A DNA stretch of 60,205 bases from an uncultured Pseudomonadota bacterium (GCA_903915625.1 CAIWTN010000146.1:1-60205); one strand, 5' to 3'. Counted from the stretch's first letter, positions 1-9,458 are shown. A program made the numbers and translations. The notes: a model not told the origin generated them from the letters alone.

Positions 1-690
1 CAGTAGGTGTCCTCTGTAGGATGACCCGACGGCAAGTGAGCCGTAGGGTGCATCATACCGGATGCATGATCCTGCTATTAGCTTGTCTCTTTGTTGCTTG
101 GTGTTGACGCCATCAATGCCTGTGATTTGGAGAATCCGCTCAAGGCCTGGTTCGGGGAACTCCAGACCCAAAAGGTCCTGAGAGTTACCAAAAACGAACA
201 AATTGCAGCCCGAATTCCTGGCGAAAGTGTCCTGACTGAGTAGAAGTCGCACGATTTGGACTTGAATCTGTGGAATCAGTGGCTGGGAAACTGCGCGATT
301 ATATCCCCTCAGAAGTGCGCCAGTCCAACTTCGTCGCCTATGATCACTTGCGATCTCGGAGCCAGCAAACGACTCACTAATAATGGTGTAAACCTTCTCA
401 CCAAGTCTGCTGCTGTCAGTAGACAAAAATTCCGCCTGATTTCGACCATTGTCCGTAACAAGAGCCTCTCCAATATAAGGGCCATTAAAGTCATTCGAAC
501 CTAAGACAACAAACCTTGAACCTCCGGCACCTACCAGCACGAAGCGGTGATATGCGCGTATCATGGGACCGGACTCCACAACCCCCTTATTTACTTCGTA
601 TTTATGGATGTCCTGGTTTATACAGCCGGGTATGCAAAGAGCGGATAGTAGCGAACATGAAGCAGCAGTAAGTTTTTTCCTATTTACCAT
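1..690 (-). CDS. Partial lipoprotein of unknown function (3' end beyond window)
   Basis: An open frame runs leftwards from ATG at 690 (an in-frame ATG also lies at 708) to base 1 without a stop, so at least 230 residues are encoded and the C-terminus lies outside the window. The N-terminus has a basic start (MVNRKK), a hydrophobic stretch and a lipobox-like IPGC with the Cys at residue 23, which indicates a lipoprotein signal peptide. I recognise no domain in the mature part. The gene is divergent from rpsJ. Reality of the gene is supported by the signal peptide and the long uninterrupted frame; function is unknown. Confidence 0.7.
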   Translation of the reverse strand, partial: MVNRKKLTAASCSLLSALCIPGCINQDIHKYEVNKGVVESGPMIRAYHRFVLVGAGGSRFVVLGSNDFNGPYIGEALVTDNGRNQAEFLSTDSSRLGEKVYTIISESFAGSEIASDHRRRSWTGALLRGYNRAVSQPLIPQIQVQIVRLLLSQDTFARNSGCNLFVFGNSQDLLGLEFPEPGLERILQITGIDGVNTKQQRDKLIAGSCIRYDAPYGSLAVGSSYRGHLL

Positions 691-718
691 TGACACCAAC
701 TCGCTCATGTTTTAAAAG
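690..718 (+). promoter_or_regulatory. Candidate sigma-70-type promoter for the S10 operon
   Basis: TTGACA at 690-695 is a perfect -35 match. It is followed by a 17-bp spacer and TAAAAG at 713-718 as a weak -10. It lies about 155 bp before rpsJ, the first gene of the ribosomal cluster, and overlaps the start region of the divergent lipoprotein gene. The -10 is poor, so this is a candidate only. Confidence 0.35.
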
Positions 719-874
719 CACACTCCTCAGGTAAGCCTGCGACGAGCAAGCCTATGCCGAAACGCTTCAAAAAGCGCATTTCAGTATATTAGCTTCACTC
801 CTAGCCTGCCACCTAAGAATCCAGAGTATTAGTAAGAGTGCTTTTTCCGCTAACTAAGTGGGAACCAGGAACCT

Positions 875-1186
875 ATGGAAAGCCAGAAGATTCGTATCCG
901 CCTAAGAGGCTATGATTACCGCCTACTCGACCAGTCGGCAGCCGACATCGTGGAGCGCGCCAAGAGAACCGGTGCCCGTGTTGCTGGCCCGATTCCGCTT
1001 CCTACTGGAATCAATAGATTCACAGTTCTTCGTAGCCCGCACGTTGATAAAAAGTCGCGCGAGCAGTTCGAGGTGAGGACACACAAGCGAGTGATCGACA
1101 TCTTGGAGCCAAAGCAACAGACGATTGATGCCCTTATGAAGCTTGACCTAGCTTCTGGTGTCGATGTCGAGATCAAGCTCTACTAA
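875..1186 (+). CDS. rpsJ: 30S ribosomal protein S10
   Basis: This 103-residue protein has the typical S10 length and sequence, including the opening [10 protein letters not shown] and the conserved GPIPLPT segment. S10 sits in the 30S head and also acts as NusE in transcription antitermination. It is the first gene of the S10 operon here. ATG 875 is preceded by AGGA. The 89-bp gap to rplC holds a strong hairpin. Confidence 0.98.
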   Translation: MESQKIRIRLRGYDYRLLDQSAADIVERAKRTGARVAGPIPLPTGINRFTVLRSPHVDKKSREQFEVRTHKRVIDILEPKQQTIDALMKLDLASGVDVEIKLY

Positions 1187-1224
1187 AAGTCGAAGGTGCG
1201 TAGCTAGAGCTAAGTGATTAACCC

Positions 1225-1249
1225 CGAGAGCGCCGATAGCGGCCTCTCG
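1225..1249 (+). promoter_or_regulatory. Stable RNA hairpin in the rpsJ-rplC gap
   Basis: The arms CGAGAG plus GCCG (left, with a single bulged C at 1231) and CGGC plus CTCTCG (right) form ten base pairs around the tetraloop ATAG. It ends 26 nt before the rplC start. No U-tract follows, so it is not an ordinary intrinsic terminator. It could be a translational control site for a ribosomal protein, an mRNA processing site or an attenuator. The structure is visible; the role is inference. Confidence 0.5.
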
Positions 1250-1275
1250 ATTGAACGAAATGACAGGTTGAAGGA

Positions 1276-1944
1276 ATGACAACAGCCGGACTCATTGCCA
1301 AAAAGATCGGGATGACCCGAATGGTGGACGCCGAAGGGCAAATGACCGCGGTAACACTACTGCAGTTGGAAACCCAGAAGGTGACCAAAATTTTGTCCGA
1401 AGAGCGCGATGGATACGTCGGATACCAGCTGGGCTACTTCGCTAAGCGCGAGAAGCACCTTAACAAAGCCGACACTAGTCGTCTCCGCAAAGCAAGCATT
1501 CAAGAGAACTTCTCTCGCTTTAAAGAATTTCGCGTAGAGAGTACTGGTGACCTTAGTGTTGGCGCGGACGTTGAGCTCGGTAAGTTTTTTGAAGGCGTTA
1601 ATGCGGTGGATATTACCGGGATCAGCAAGGGCTGCGGTTTTTCCGGTGCTCACAAACGCTGGAATTCAGCTGTCGGTCGGATGTCCCACGGTTCGCGGTT
1701 TCATCGCAGCCCGGGCTCTTTAGGCATGCGATCAACGCCTGGCCGGGTATTCAAAAATCGTCACCAGCCGGGTCAGGAAGGTAATACGCAAACTACCATC
1801 CAGAACCTCCAGGTCTTGGACGTCGATCAAACGAATAACGTGGTAGCGGTGAGGGGATCGGTTCCCGGACATCGGGACGGCTTCTTGATTGTGAAGCCCT
1901 CGATCAAAGTGAAGACTGCGAAAAAAGACGCGTCGAAGAAGTAA
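1276..1944 (+). CDS. rplC: 50S ribosomal protein L3
   Basis: The 222-residue protein starts with the L3 signature (GLIAKKIGMTR) and contains the peptidyl-transferase-proximal loop with SHGSRFHRSPGS and the methylation-site region PGQEGN. L3 nucleates 23S rRNA folding near the peptidyl transferase centre. ATG 1276 follows AAGGA. It is 19 nt upstream of rplD in the standard S10 operon order. Confidence 0.98.
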   Translation: MTTAGLIAKKIGMTRMVDAEGQMTAVTLLQLETQKVTKILSEERDGYVGYQLGYFAKREKHLNKADTSRLRKASIQENFSRFKEFRVESTGDLSVGADVELGKFFEGVNAVDITGISKGCGFSGAHKRWNSAVGRMSHGSRFHRSPGSLGMRSTPGRVFKNRHQPGQEGNTQTTIQNLQVLDVDQTNNVVAVRGSVPGHRDGFLIVKPSIKVKTAKKDASKK

Positions 1945-1963
1945 TACGGGGGACGTAACGGTT

Positions 1964-2602
1964 ATGGAATTGCAAGTTTACAATATAGATGGCAAAGCAC
2001 TGAAGAAGATTCAGGTGCCAGACGAAATATACGACGTGGAGATGAACGGCGGAGTTCTTCACTCAGTCGTGAAAGCATACCAAGCAAATCGTCGCCAGGG
2101 CACGCATGCGACGAAGACAAAGGCTATGGTATCCGGCGGTGGTAAGAAGCCTTTTAAACAAAAAGGAACCGGCGGTGCTCGCCAAGGATCGACTCGTAAC
2201 CCCCATATGCCAGGCGGCGGTGAGTCTCACGGTCCTCAGCCTCGTGATTATCGGCAGTACACTACTAAAAAAGCACGCCAATTGGCATTGAGAATTGCTT
2301 TGTCAGACAAAGCCCGTAATGGTCGCTTGTTCGTGGTAGATGATTTTGCCATTGCAAAATATAGCACCAAACACGTGCTGAAGGTCATGGGTAGTCTTAA
2401 GACTGCTAAGGCGCTTTTGGCTGATGAGCGTAAAGATGACGTATTGTATAAATCTGCGCGAAACATCCATGGTGCTACAGCTCTGTTGCCTGCGGAGTTG
2501 AACGCTGAAAATGTGCTTCGGTTTGAGAATCTCATCATCAGTGAGACTGCATTAACTACCTTGCAGCAACGGTTCGAGGAGAAGAAACGTGAATCCTTAT
2601 GA
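1964..2602 (+). CDS. rplD: 50S ribosomal protein L4
   Basis: The 212-residue L4 has the long exit-tunnel loop (QKGTGGARQGSTR, residues about 65-80). L4 lines the peptide exit tunnel and, in enterobacteria, represses its own operon. The 3' end overlaps rplW by 14 nt, so the two are likely translationally coupled. Confidence 0.98.
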   Translation: MELQVYNIDGKALKKIQVPDEIYDVEMNGGVLHSVVKAYQANRRQGTHATKTKAMVSGGGKKPFKQKGTGGARQGSTRNPHMPGGGESHGPQPRDYRQYTTKKARQLALRIALSDKARNGRLFVVDDFAIAKYSTKHVLKVMGSLKTAKALLADERKDDVLYKSARNIHGATALLPAELNAENVLRFENLIISETALTTLQQRFEEKKRESL

Positions 2603-2876
2603 AGTATTGGTGAAGCCTTTGCTCTCCGAGAAGAGCGACAAGGAACGCGAAAAAAGTAATAAGTATTCCTTCAAAGTTGCTCCCAAAGCGACCAAACAGG
2701 ATGTACGTAAAGCAGTCGAAAGTCTGTTTAATGTTAAAGTGACTGCTGTTAAAACCCTTGTGACTCGCGGCAAAGTCAAGCGCCGTGGCAATCAAGAGTC
2801 CAAGCGCGCCAATACCAAGAAGGCCGTGGTCACTGTAGAAGCTGGTTCAAAGATTGGTGTGTTTGAGGCGCTGTAA
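2589..2876 (+). CDS. rplW: 50S ribosomal protein L23
   Basis: This 95-residue protein begins MNPYEVLVKPLLSEKS, matching L23, and keeps the basic loop that contacts 23S rRNA. L23 surrounds the tunnel exit and is the docking site for trigger factor and SRP. It uses a GTG start inside the rplD coding region (14-nt overlap). Confidence 0.98.
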   Translation: MNPYEVLVKPLLSEKSDKEREKSNKYSFKVAPKATKQDVRKAVESLFNVKVTAVKTLVTRGKVKRRGNQESKRANTKKAVVTVEAGSKIGVFEAL

Positions 2877-2918
2877 CGTCTAAGCAGAGTTCAGGTTTTT
2901 TAAGGGGTTTATCCATCA

Positions 2919-3755
2919 ATGGCTATTAAGCAGTACAATCCAACATCGCCCGGTCGTCGCGGTATGTCCGTGGTTGATTACAGCGAGCTCGATAAAGTCA
3001 GTCCGCTCTCTTCTTTGCTTGATAAGAAGAAGAAGCATGCTGGCAGGAATAATCATGGTCGCATAACCACTCGCCATCAAGGTGGCGGTGAGAGGGCCAA
3101 GTACCGGATTATTGACTGGAAGCGGAACAAACTCGACGTAGTCGGCGTTGTTGAGACAGTAGAGTACGATCCTAACCGTACGGCCTTCATTGCTCGCGTC
3201 TTGTACAAAGATGGTGAGCGCCGTTATATCCTCGCTCCAGATAAGTTGAAGAAAGGCATGGAGGTAATCGCCTCTGACAAAGCTGACGTAAAAGTCGGCA
3301 ACGCGATGCCTTTGAAATCCATTCCTTTTGGTACCGATATCCATAATATAGAGCTCAAACCAGGGCGCGGCGCACAGATGGTTCGCTCCGCAGGTGCTAG
3401 CTGCCAGCTAGTAGGTCGGGTAGATGGATGGGCTCAATTAAAGATGCCCAGCGGTGAGATGCGGCGGGTTCAAGAAACCTGTATGGCAACTGTTGGTGCC
3501 GTGAGTAATCTCGATCATGCGAACGTAAGTATCGGTAAAGCTGGTCGCGCTCGCCATATGGGCATACGCCCTACGACTCGTGGTGTGGCCATGAACCCTA
3601 TCGATCACCCACATGGTGGTGGCGAGGGTAAGACATCTGGCGGTCGTCATCCAGTGTCACCTTGGGCTGTTCCGACTAAAGGCTACAAGACACGCAAAAA
3701 TAAACGTACTGATAAAGATATTGTTCGCCGTCGTCAGAAGAAGACTGGCGGTTGA
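2919..3755 (+). CDS. rplB: 50S ribosomal protein L2
   Basis: The 278-residue protein has the L2 hallmarks: the RNA-binding domain with [11 protein letters not shown] and the C-terminal block [14 protein letters not shown] with the conserved His near the peptidyl transferase centre. L2 is needed for subunit association. Start is ATG 2919. Confidence 0.98.
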   Translation: MAIKQYNPTSPGRRGMSVVDYSELDKVSPLSSLLDKKKKHAGRNNHGRITTRHQGGGERAKYRIIDWKRNKLDVVGVVETVEYDPNRTAFIARVLYKDGERRYILAPDKLKKGMEVIASDKADVKVGNAMPLKSIPFGTDIHNIELKPGRGAQMVRSAGASCQLVGRVDGWAQLKMPSGEMRRVQETCMATVGAVSNLDHANVSIGKAGRARHMGIRPTTRGVAMNPIDHPHGGGEGKTSGGRHPVSPWAVPTKGYKTRKNKRTDKDIVRRRQKKTGG

Positions 3756-3782
3756 AGATAGCAGTTTCACTGGAGGTCATCC

Positions 3783-4061
3783 TTGGCTCGTTCAATTAAA
3801 AAAGGTCCATTCTTAGACCAGTATCTGCTCAAAAAAGCTGAGCAGGCACGCCAGGACAAGAAGCCAATTAAAACTTGGTCACGTCGCTCGACGATCATTC
3901 CAGATTTTGTCGGCTTGACCTTTGCTGTTCATAATGGCAAGAAGTTCGTCCCCGTCTACGTTACGGAGAACATGGTCGGTCATAAACTCGGTGAGTTTTC
4001 GCCAACGAGGACCTTTATGGGTCATTCGGGCGACCGTAAGGTCAAGAAGGCCGGGGCATAG
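3783..4061 (+). CDS. rpsS: 30S ribosomal protein S19 (TTG start)
   Basis: This 92-residue protein opens [10 protein letters not shown] and ends with the GHSGDRK region typical of S19, which pairs with S13 in the 30S head. Homology places the start at TTG 3783, preceded by GGAGG. Use of TTG is notable for a highly expressed gene. Confidence 0.97.
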   Translation: MARSIKKGPFLDQYLLKKAEQARQDKKPIKTWSRRSTIIPDFVGLTFAVHNGKKFVPVYVTENMVGHKLGEFSPTRTFMGHSGDRKVKKAGA

Positions 4062-4093
4062 GCATTAGCTTAAGTTAGAGAGGAATTAGGGCC

Positions 4094-4432
4094 ATGGCAG
4101 AGGCTTCGAGAGTAGTACTACGGAATCTTAGAATCACACCGAGAAAAGTTCGGTTAGTGGTGAACTTAGTTAAAGGCAAGCCTGTGCAATATGCTCTTGA
4201 TTTGCTAAAAGTCACCAACAAGCGGGCGGCTCCGGTTGTTTATAAAATGATTCAGTCTGCCGTTGCCAATGCAACCAACAAATCCACTGTGGATGTCGAT
4301 CGGCTGATCGTGTCTGAAGGGTTTGTTAACGGTGGTGAGTCAATGAAGCGGTGGTTACCGCGGGCGCAAGGTCGCGCTACCGGTATCCAGAAACGTACGT
4401 CGCATGTGACCATCAAGCTGGCAGAGATTTGA
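4094..4432 (+). CDS. rplV: 50S ribosomal protein L22
   Basis: The 112-residue L22 has the conserved RITPRKVRLV start and the long beta-hairpin tip region (MKRWLPRAQGRAT) that lines the exit tunnel and is a known macrolide-resistance site in this family. The operon position is standard. Confidence 0.98.
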   Translation: MAEASRVVLRNLRITPRKVRLVVNLVKGKPVQYALDLLKVTNKRAAPVVYKMIQSAVANATNKSTVDVDRLIVSEGFVNGGESMKRWLPRAQGRATGIQKRTSHVTIKLAEI

Positions 4433-4457
4433 TCTCACGTAATGGAAAGGTGAGGCT

Positions 4458-5105
4458 TTGGGACAGAAAGTAAATCCAATCGGTTTCCGTCTAGGTACGA
4501 CGCGCACGTGGTCGTCTCGTTGGTTTGCGGGCAAGCGTGATTACCCTTCCAATCTCATGGAAGACATCCGCATCCGTAAGTTTATCAACAAGAAGTTTGA
4601 CTCTGCCGGCATCGCCCGGGTTGAGATCGAGCGCGCAGCTAAAAATCTGACGATAAACATACACTCAAGCCGTCCCGGTATTATCATCGGTAAGAAGGGC
4701 GCTGGTGCTGAGTCACTTAAGGCTGAGATAACCAAGATCTGTAAGATCTCGTCTGGTGAGCCGGTTTTAAATGTTTTCGAGGTTAAAAAGCCAGACCTTG
4801 AAGCTCGTTTATTAGCCGACAGTGTACGCCAGCAGTTAGAGCGTAGGGTTTCCTTTCGCCGGGCTATGAAAAAGACGATTGCCTCAGCGACCAAGGCTGG
4901 TGCAAAAGGAATCAAGATTCAGTGTTCGGGTCGCCTTGGCGGCGCCGATATGTCTCGTACCGAGCGTTATATGGAAGGCCGCGTGCCTCTACACACCATT
5001 CGTGCAGACATTGATTATTCGACTGCTGAAGCGATGACCCAATTCGGTCTTATCGGCGTCAAAGTTTGGGTGTTCCGTGGCGAGGTTTTCGATACGGTTC
5101 AGTGA
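4458..5105 (+). CDS. rpsC: 30S ribosomal protein S3 (TTG start)
   Basis: The 215-residue protein begins MGQKVNPIGFRLG and has the KH domain GXXG loop (IIIGKKGAG) followed by the S3 C-terminal domain. S3 lies at the mRNA entry channel and contributes to helicase activity. The start is TTG 4458 after AAAGGTGAGG. It is the second TTG-started ribosomal gene in the cluster. Confidence 0.97.
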   Translation: MGQKVNPIGFRLGTTRTWSSRWFAGKRDYPSNLMEDIRIRKFINKKFDSAGIARVEIERAAKNLTINIHSSRPGIIIGKKGAGAESLKAEITKICKISSGEPVLNVFEVKKPDLEARLLADSVRQQLERRVSFRRAMKKTIASATKAGAKGIKIQCSGRLGGADMSRTERYMEGRVPLHTIRADIDYSTAEAMTQFGLIGVKVWVFRGEVFDTVQ

Positions 5106-5124
5106 TCTAAGGAGATAGTTAGAG

Positions 5125-5547
5125 ATGCTCGCGCCAAAGAAAATGAAATACCGCAAGTCCCAGAAGGGTCGCGTTAAAGGTCACGCTCAAAAAGGTGCCG
5201 AATTAGCGTTCGGCGACTTTGGGATCATGGCCACCGAAAATGGCCGGATGACTGCTCGGCAGATTGAAGCTGGACGTATAGCGATGACTCGCCACATTAA
5301 AAGGGGCGGTCAGGTTTGGATTAAAGTGTTTCCGCATTTCCCTGTGTCCAAGAAGCCTGCAGAGGTACGGATGGGTGGCGGTAAGGGTAGTGTTGAGCGT
5401 TACGAGGCTCGTATTCGCGCAGGTCGGATCATTTATGAGATGAAGGGCGTGGATGTGGCGACCGCGACGGAGGCCTTGTCGTTGGCCGCGTCGAAATTGC
5501 CTCTTAGAACTAAGTTGATTGTCCGTGGACTCGACCCTTGGGCTTGA
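5125..5547 (+). CDS. rplP: 50S ribosomal protein L16
   Basis: The 140-residue protein has the L16 signature [11 protein letters not shown] at the start and the conserved [12 protein letters not shown] segment. L16 organises the A-site tRNA region of the 50S subunit. ATG 5125 is preceded by AAGGAG. Confidence 0.98.
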   Translation: MLAPKKMKYRKSQKGRVKGHAQKGAELAFGDFGIMATENGRMTARQIEAGRIAMTRHIKRGGQVWIKVFPHFPVSKKPAEVRMGGGKGSVERYEARIRAGRIIYEMKGVDVATATEALSLAASKLPLRTKLIVRGLDPWA

Positions 5548-5587
5548 GAGTCTAATAGCGAGCAGATAAACGAGATTTAGGTGAATC

Positions 5588-5854
5588 ATGGAACTACAGA
5601 AACTGAAAATTGAAGAGCTGAAGAGTTTCGACGCAGCTAAGCTACGCGAGACAGAGAAGGATATCCGGCGTCAGCTCCACGAGATTCGCATGGATATTTA
5701 TTCTGGCCCCAGTAAGCACACGGGTAAGATCCGTGGTTTGCGCAGGTCTTTGGCGCGGGTTTTAACTATGCAACATGCAGCCTCACTTGGAGTGGTTGTA
5801 GTTGCAGGTAGTGCCCGAGCTGCCTCAAAAAAATCAGTGACCACAAAAAAGTAA
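5588..5854 (+). CDS. rpmC: 50S ribosomal protein L29 with C-terminal extension
   Basis: The first 65 or so residues are a normal two-helix L29, ending in the conserved IRGLRRSLARVLT block. The last 20 or so residues are an Ala/Ser/Lys-rich tail not found in the usual 60-70-residue family members. L29 sits at the tunnel exit beside L23. Confidence 0.96.
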   Translation: MELQKLKIEELKSFDAAKLRETEKDIRRQLHEIRMDIYSGPSKHTGKIRGLRRSLARVLTMQHAASLGVVVVAGSARAASKKSVTTKK

Positions 5855-5867
5855 CAGGTAGGCGAAC

Positions 5868-6140
5868 GTGAGCGAAAAAGATCACAAAGAGAAAACAAGT
5901 AGGCCGGTTCGCGTTGTCGTTACCAGCGACAAGATGAACAAGTCTCGAGTGGGTACGCTTGAACACTTAGTCAAGCACGCCAGCTACGGTAAGTATCAGC
6001 GCAAGCGGACAAAGTTGATGTTCCATGACGAGCAAAACGAATCAAGGGCTGGCGATATAGTCCTGATCACGCAGACGCGCCCGTTGAGTGCTCGTAAGAA
6101 GTTCGCCTTGTTACAGGTAGTGAAAAAGGGTGAAGAATAA
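5868..6140 (+). CDS. rpsQ: 30S ribosomal protein S17 (GTG start)
   Basis: This 90-residue OB-fold protein has the S17 motifs VVTSDKMNKSRVG and the conserved ETRPLSARK-like end (here QTRPLSARKKF). It starts at GTG 5868, 13 nt after rpmC. It is the last gene of the S10 operon in the classical order. Confidence 0.97.
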   Translation: MSEKDHKEKTSRPVRVVVTSDKMNKSRVGTLEHLVKHASYGKYQRKRTKLMFHDEQNESRAGDIVLITQTRPLSARKKFALLQVVKKGEE

Positions 6141-6180
6141 TCAGCCTGGGTGACCCTCGGCTATTGGGGAATAGACAGTC

Positions 6181-6552
6181 ATGATTCAGATGGAAACAGT
6201 TCTGCAAAGTGCAGATAACTCCGGCGCGAGGCGCGTAAAGTGCTTCAAGGTGATCGGCGGGAGTAAGAAGCGCTACGCCTCAGTAGGCGACATCATTGTT
6301 GTATCGATCAAAGAGGCGTTGCCCAATAGTAAGGTGAAGAAAGGCACAGTCCACAAGGCAGTGGTTGTCCGCACCAAAAAAGAAATTCAACGCGACGATG
6401 GGTCAACGATCCGTTTTGATGAGAACGCGTGTGTTCTTATCAAAGGCAAGGATAACGAACCGGTCGGGACTCGAATTTTCGGGCCGGTGGCTCGCGAGGT
6501 TAGGGTCAAGGGCTATGGTCGTATTGCATCCCTAGCTCCTGAAGTTCTCTAG
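6181..6552 (+). CDS. rplN: 50S ribosomal protein L14
   Basis: This is a standard-length (123 residue) L14 with the start [17 protein letters not shown]. It forms part of the intersubunit bridge and is the binding site of the silencing factor RsfS. In nearly all bacteria the next gene is rplX (L24); here rplE follows directly. Confidence 0.98.
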   Translation: MIQMETVLQSADNSGARRVKCFKVIGGSKKRYASVGDIIVVSIKEALPNSKVKKGTVHKAVVVRTKKEIQRDDGSTIRFDENACVLIKGKDNEPVGTRIFGPVAREVRVKGYGRIASLAPEVL

Positions 6553-6606
6553 GAATATTAGAAACAAGAGCATCGTCTCCGATAGAGAGTGTACGAGAGG
6601 TTTAAG

Positions 6607-7155
<549 letters not shown>

Positions 7156-7180
7156 ACGGGTTTTGACAGGAGTGTCTTGA

Positions 7181-7450
7181 ATGGCGAGGCTAGCCTCCAT
7201 CGAGAAGTGCAACAAAGTTAACCGCAAGGTGCTTGCGCGTAAAGAAGCGTTGCGCAAAGAAATGAAGGAAAAGAAGCTGAAGTGGCGCGACGTGAAAGTC
7301 GGCTTGCAGTTTTCGACGCGTGCTTATACACGTTGTAACAACTGTGGCCGCCCTAAGGCGGTTTACCGGAAGTTCGGCATTTGTCGAATCTGTTTCCGCC
7401 TGTTTGCCCTCAAAGGCTTGTTGCCGGGTGTTACAAAGGCCTCCTGGTAA
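7181..7450 (+). CDS. rpsN: 30S ribosomal protein S14, zinc-binding hybrid form
   Basis: The protein is 89 residues long and ends KASW like all S14. Its C-terminal half carries an intact zinc knuckle (CNNC and CRIC) typical of the short 61-residue C+ form. Its N-terminal half is a basic helical extension like that of the longer forms, which normally lack the cysteines. It lies between rplE and rpsH as usual. Confidence 0.97.
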   Translation: MARLASIEKCNKVNRKVLARKEALRKEMKEKKLKWRDVKVGLQFSTRAYTRCNNCGRPKAVYRKFGICRICFRLFALKGLLPGVTKASW

Positions 7451-7492
7451 CTATAACTAGAGAATACTTACGTAATTCGGAGTTTCCGTTCG

Positions 7493-7891
7493 ATGAACAT
7501 CACAGATCCAATCGCCGATCTTTTGACCCGAATCCGCAATGCACAGCGTGCCGGGCTTGAGGTAGTGTCGGTTCCAGCTTCTAAGATGAAAATTGGGATT
7601 ACCCACTTACTCAAAGAAGAGGGGTATGTTCGGGCGTACAAGTGCGTGCGTGATGGCGGCCAAGGTGTGCTGAAGATTGCTCTGAAGTACGCAGATGATG
7701 GTAAAGCTGTCATAACCGGCTTAGACCGTAAGAGTCGTCCCGGCCGTCGTTACTATGTTAACGCGGAGAGCATTCCCTTCGTGAAGAATGGTTTCGGATT
7801 CGGGATTGTGTCAACTTCGAAGGGCCTCTTGACTGACCGCCAGGCGCGTACGGACCGTGTTGGTGGGGAATATATTTGCTCAGTCTACTAA
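7493..7891 (+). CDS. rpsH: 30S ribosomal protein S8
   Basis: The 132-residue protein begins MNITDPIADLLTRIRNAQ and ends with the S8 block GVGGEYICSVY-like (here RVGGEYICSVY). S8 is a primary 16S rRNA binder and, in enterobacteria, the spc-operon repressor. ATG start at 7493. Confidence 0.98.
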   Translation: MNITDPIADLLTRIRNAQRAGLEVVSVPASKMKIGITHLLKEEGYVRAYKCVRDGGQGVLKIALKYADDGKAVITGLDRKSRPGRRYYVNAESIPFVKNGFGFGIVSTSKGLLTDRQARTDRVGGEYICSVY

Positions 7892-7914
7892 GCTAATTGA
7901 CGGCGGGAAGAGAT

Positions 7915-8457
7915 ATGTCAAGGATCGGAAAAAGACCAGTAAACCTCCCGAAAGGGGTGGAAGTTAAGCTCAGCGGGCGGACCTTGAGCGTCAAGGGGCC
8001 AAAAGGCAACCTGAGCCGGGACCTGCATAGCGATATTGAAGTCAAGGTGGACGGGCAGACCATGACTTTCGAGCCCAAGGCTGGAAGCGAGGATGCTGGT
8101 CGGTTTCACGGTCTCACTAGGACCCTTGTGAGTAACATGGTGGTCGGTGTGACCGATGGATTTAGCCGGCGATTGAAGTTGGTTGGAGTCGGTTATAGGG
8201 CGGCTGCTCAGGGCAAAGGCGTGACCCTTAGCTTGGGCTACAGTCATCCGGTAGTCTACGACGCACCAACAGGCATCGAACTAAAGGTTGAAGCGCAAAC
8301 GACAATCGTTGTTAGCGGTGCCGATAAAGAGATGGTTGGCCAGGTGGCCGCTAAGATTCGCGGATTTAGACCGCCAGAGCCCTATCATGGCAAAGGCGTC
8401 CGTTACGAAGACGAGCATATTGCGACCAAAGTAGGTAAGGCTGCCGGTAAAAAATAA
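7915..8457 (+). CDS. rplF: 50S ribosomal protein L6
   Basis: The duplicated L6 fold is recognisable from MSRIGKRPVNLPKGV through the C-terminal GFRPPEPYHGKGVRY signature. ATG 7915 is chosen (180 residues) because it matches family starts and follows GGGAAG. An in-frame TTG at 7897 is less likely. L6 lies near the GTPase-associated region of the 50S subunit. Confidence 0.97.
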   Translation: MSRIGKRPVNLPKGVEVKLSGRTLSVKGPKGNLSRDLHSDIEVKVDGQTMTFEPKAGSEDAGRFHGLTRTLVSNMVVGVTDGFSRRLKLVGVGYRAAAQGKGVTLSLGYSHPVVYDAPTGIELKVEAQTTIVVSGADKEMVGQVAAKIRGFRPPEPYHGKGVRYEDEHIATKVGKAAGKK

Positions 8458-8486
8458 TCGGTGATTCAGAAAGACGAGATATAGCC

Positions 8487-8846
8487 ATGGCTAAGACATC
8501 TGAAAAAGCAGTGCTGCGCGAGCGGCGTAAGAAAAGGATCCGCGGCAAAATTGGCGGCGGTACAGGAGAGCGTCCTAGGTTGTCGGTATTTCGATCCGAC
8601 CGCCACGTGTATGCTCAGGTTATTGATGACTTGCAGGGTGTGACTTTGGCGAGCGTGAGCTCGTTTGAGAAGGGTCAGCATCGCAGAGCGAATATTGAAG
8701 TGTGCCAGGAGCTTGGTAAAAAGTTGGCGGAGCGCTGCAAAGCTAAGAGCATTGGCTCGGTGGTCTTCGATAAGAACGGCTTTTCCTACCACGGGCGCGT
8801 GAAAGCGCTAGCTGATGGTGCGCGTGAAGGCGGACTTCAGTTCTAA
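8487..8846 (+). CDS. rplR: 50S ribosomal protein L18
   Basis: The 119-residue L18 has the RPRLSVFRSDRHVYAQVIDD block and ends with the conserved GRVKALADGAREGGLQF. It binds 5S rRNA with L5. Standard spc position. Confidence 0.98.
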   Translation: MAKTSEKAVLRERRKKRIRGKIGGGTGERPRLSVFRSDRHVYAQVIDDLQGVTLASVSSFEKGQHRRANIEVCQELGKKLAERCKAKSIGSVVFDKNGFSYHGRVKALADGAREGGLQF

Positions 8847-8880
8847 ATTTTACAGCGATTCACTTTAGTGAGGATATCAG

Positions 8881-9447
8881 GTGGCAAGGGAACAAAAAAC
8901 AGAAGGCGAACCGTTACAGGATCGAGTCGTCCATATAGCTCGCGTAGCAAAAGTTGTAAAAGGCGGTCGACGCTTTAGCTTCAGCGCTCTTGTGGTTGTT
9001 GGAGACGGCAAGGATCGGGTGGGCTTCGGCCTAGGTAAAGCTGGCGAGGTTCCTGATGCCATTCGCAAGGCGTCTGATCAAGCCAAGAAGAATATGGTCA
9101 GGATTCCAACATTTGATGGCACCATTCCATATGAAGTGGAAGGTTGCTATGGATCCTGCAAGGTATTGATGCACCCTGCTCAAAAAGGTAAGGGAATCAT
9201 TGCTGGGGGTGCCGTTCGGGTCATCACTGAGATGGCTGGGATCAGGGATATCGTTTGTAAAGTTCACGGCACAAAGAATGCCGGCAGCGTGGTTAGAGCC
9301 ACTATCGATGGTCTGAAGCAGTTGATGACCATTGAGGAGTATGCGAGCCGTAAGGGTGTCGACCCAGCGCACGCGCAGCAGAAGCGTTCTGAATTTGATG
9401 GTAAGAAAAAGGCCAAGTCCCTTCGGGACTCTAAGGCGAAAGCGTAA
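8881..9447 (+). CDS. rpsE: 30S ribosomal protein S5 (GTG start)
   Basis: The double-stranded-RNA-binding-like N-domain is followed by the S5 C-domain ([22 protein letters not shown]). At 188 residues it is longer than the typical 165, with a Lys-rich C-terminal tail. S5 contributes to decoding fidelity and the mRNA entry helicase. The start is GTG 8881 after GAGGATATCAG. Confidence 0.97.
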   Translation: MAREQKTEGEPLQDRVVHIARVAKVVKGGRRFSFSALVVVGDGKDRVGFGLGKAGEVPDAIRKASDQAKKNMVRIPTFDGTIPYEVEGCYGSCKVLMHPAQKGKGIIAGGAVRVITEMAGIRDIVCKVHGTKNAGSVVRATIDGLKQLMTIEEYASRKGVDPAHAQQKRSEFDGKKKAKSLRDSKAKA

Positions 9448-9458
9448 GGAGAGTGTCC

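Noticed and set aside
256-504. Rightward open frame of 82 codons
   Set aside because: It lies antisense to the longer lipoprotein frame that has a signal peptide and lipobox. It has no family resemblance.
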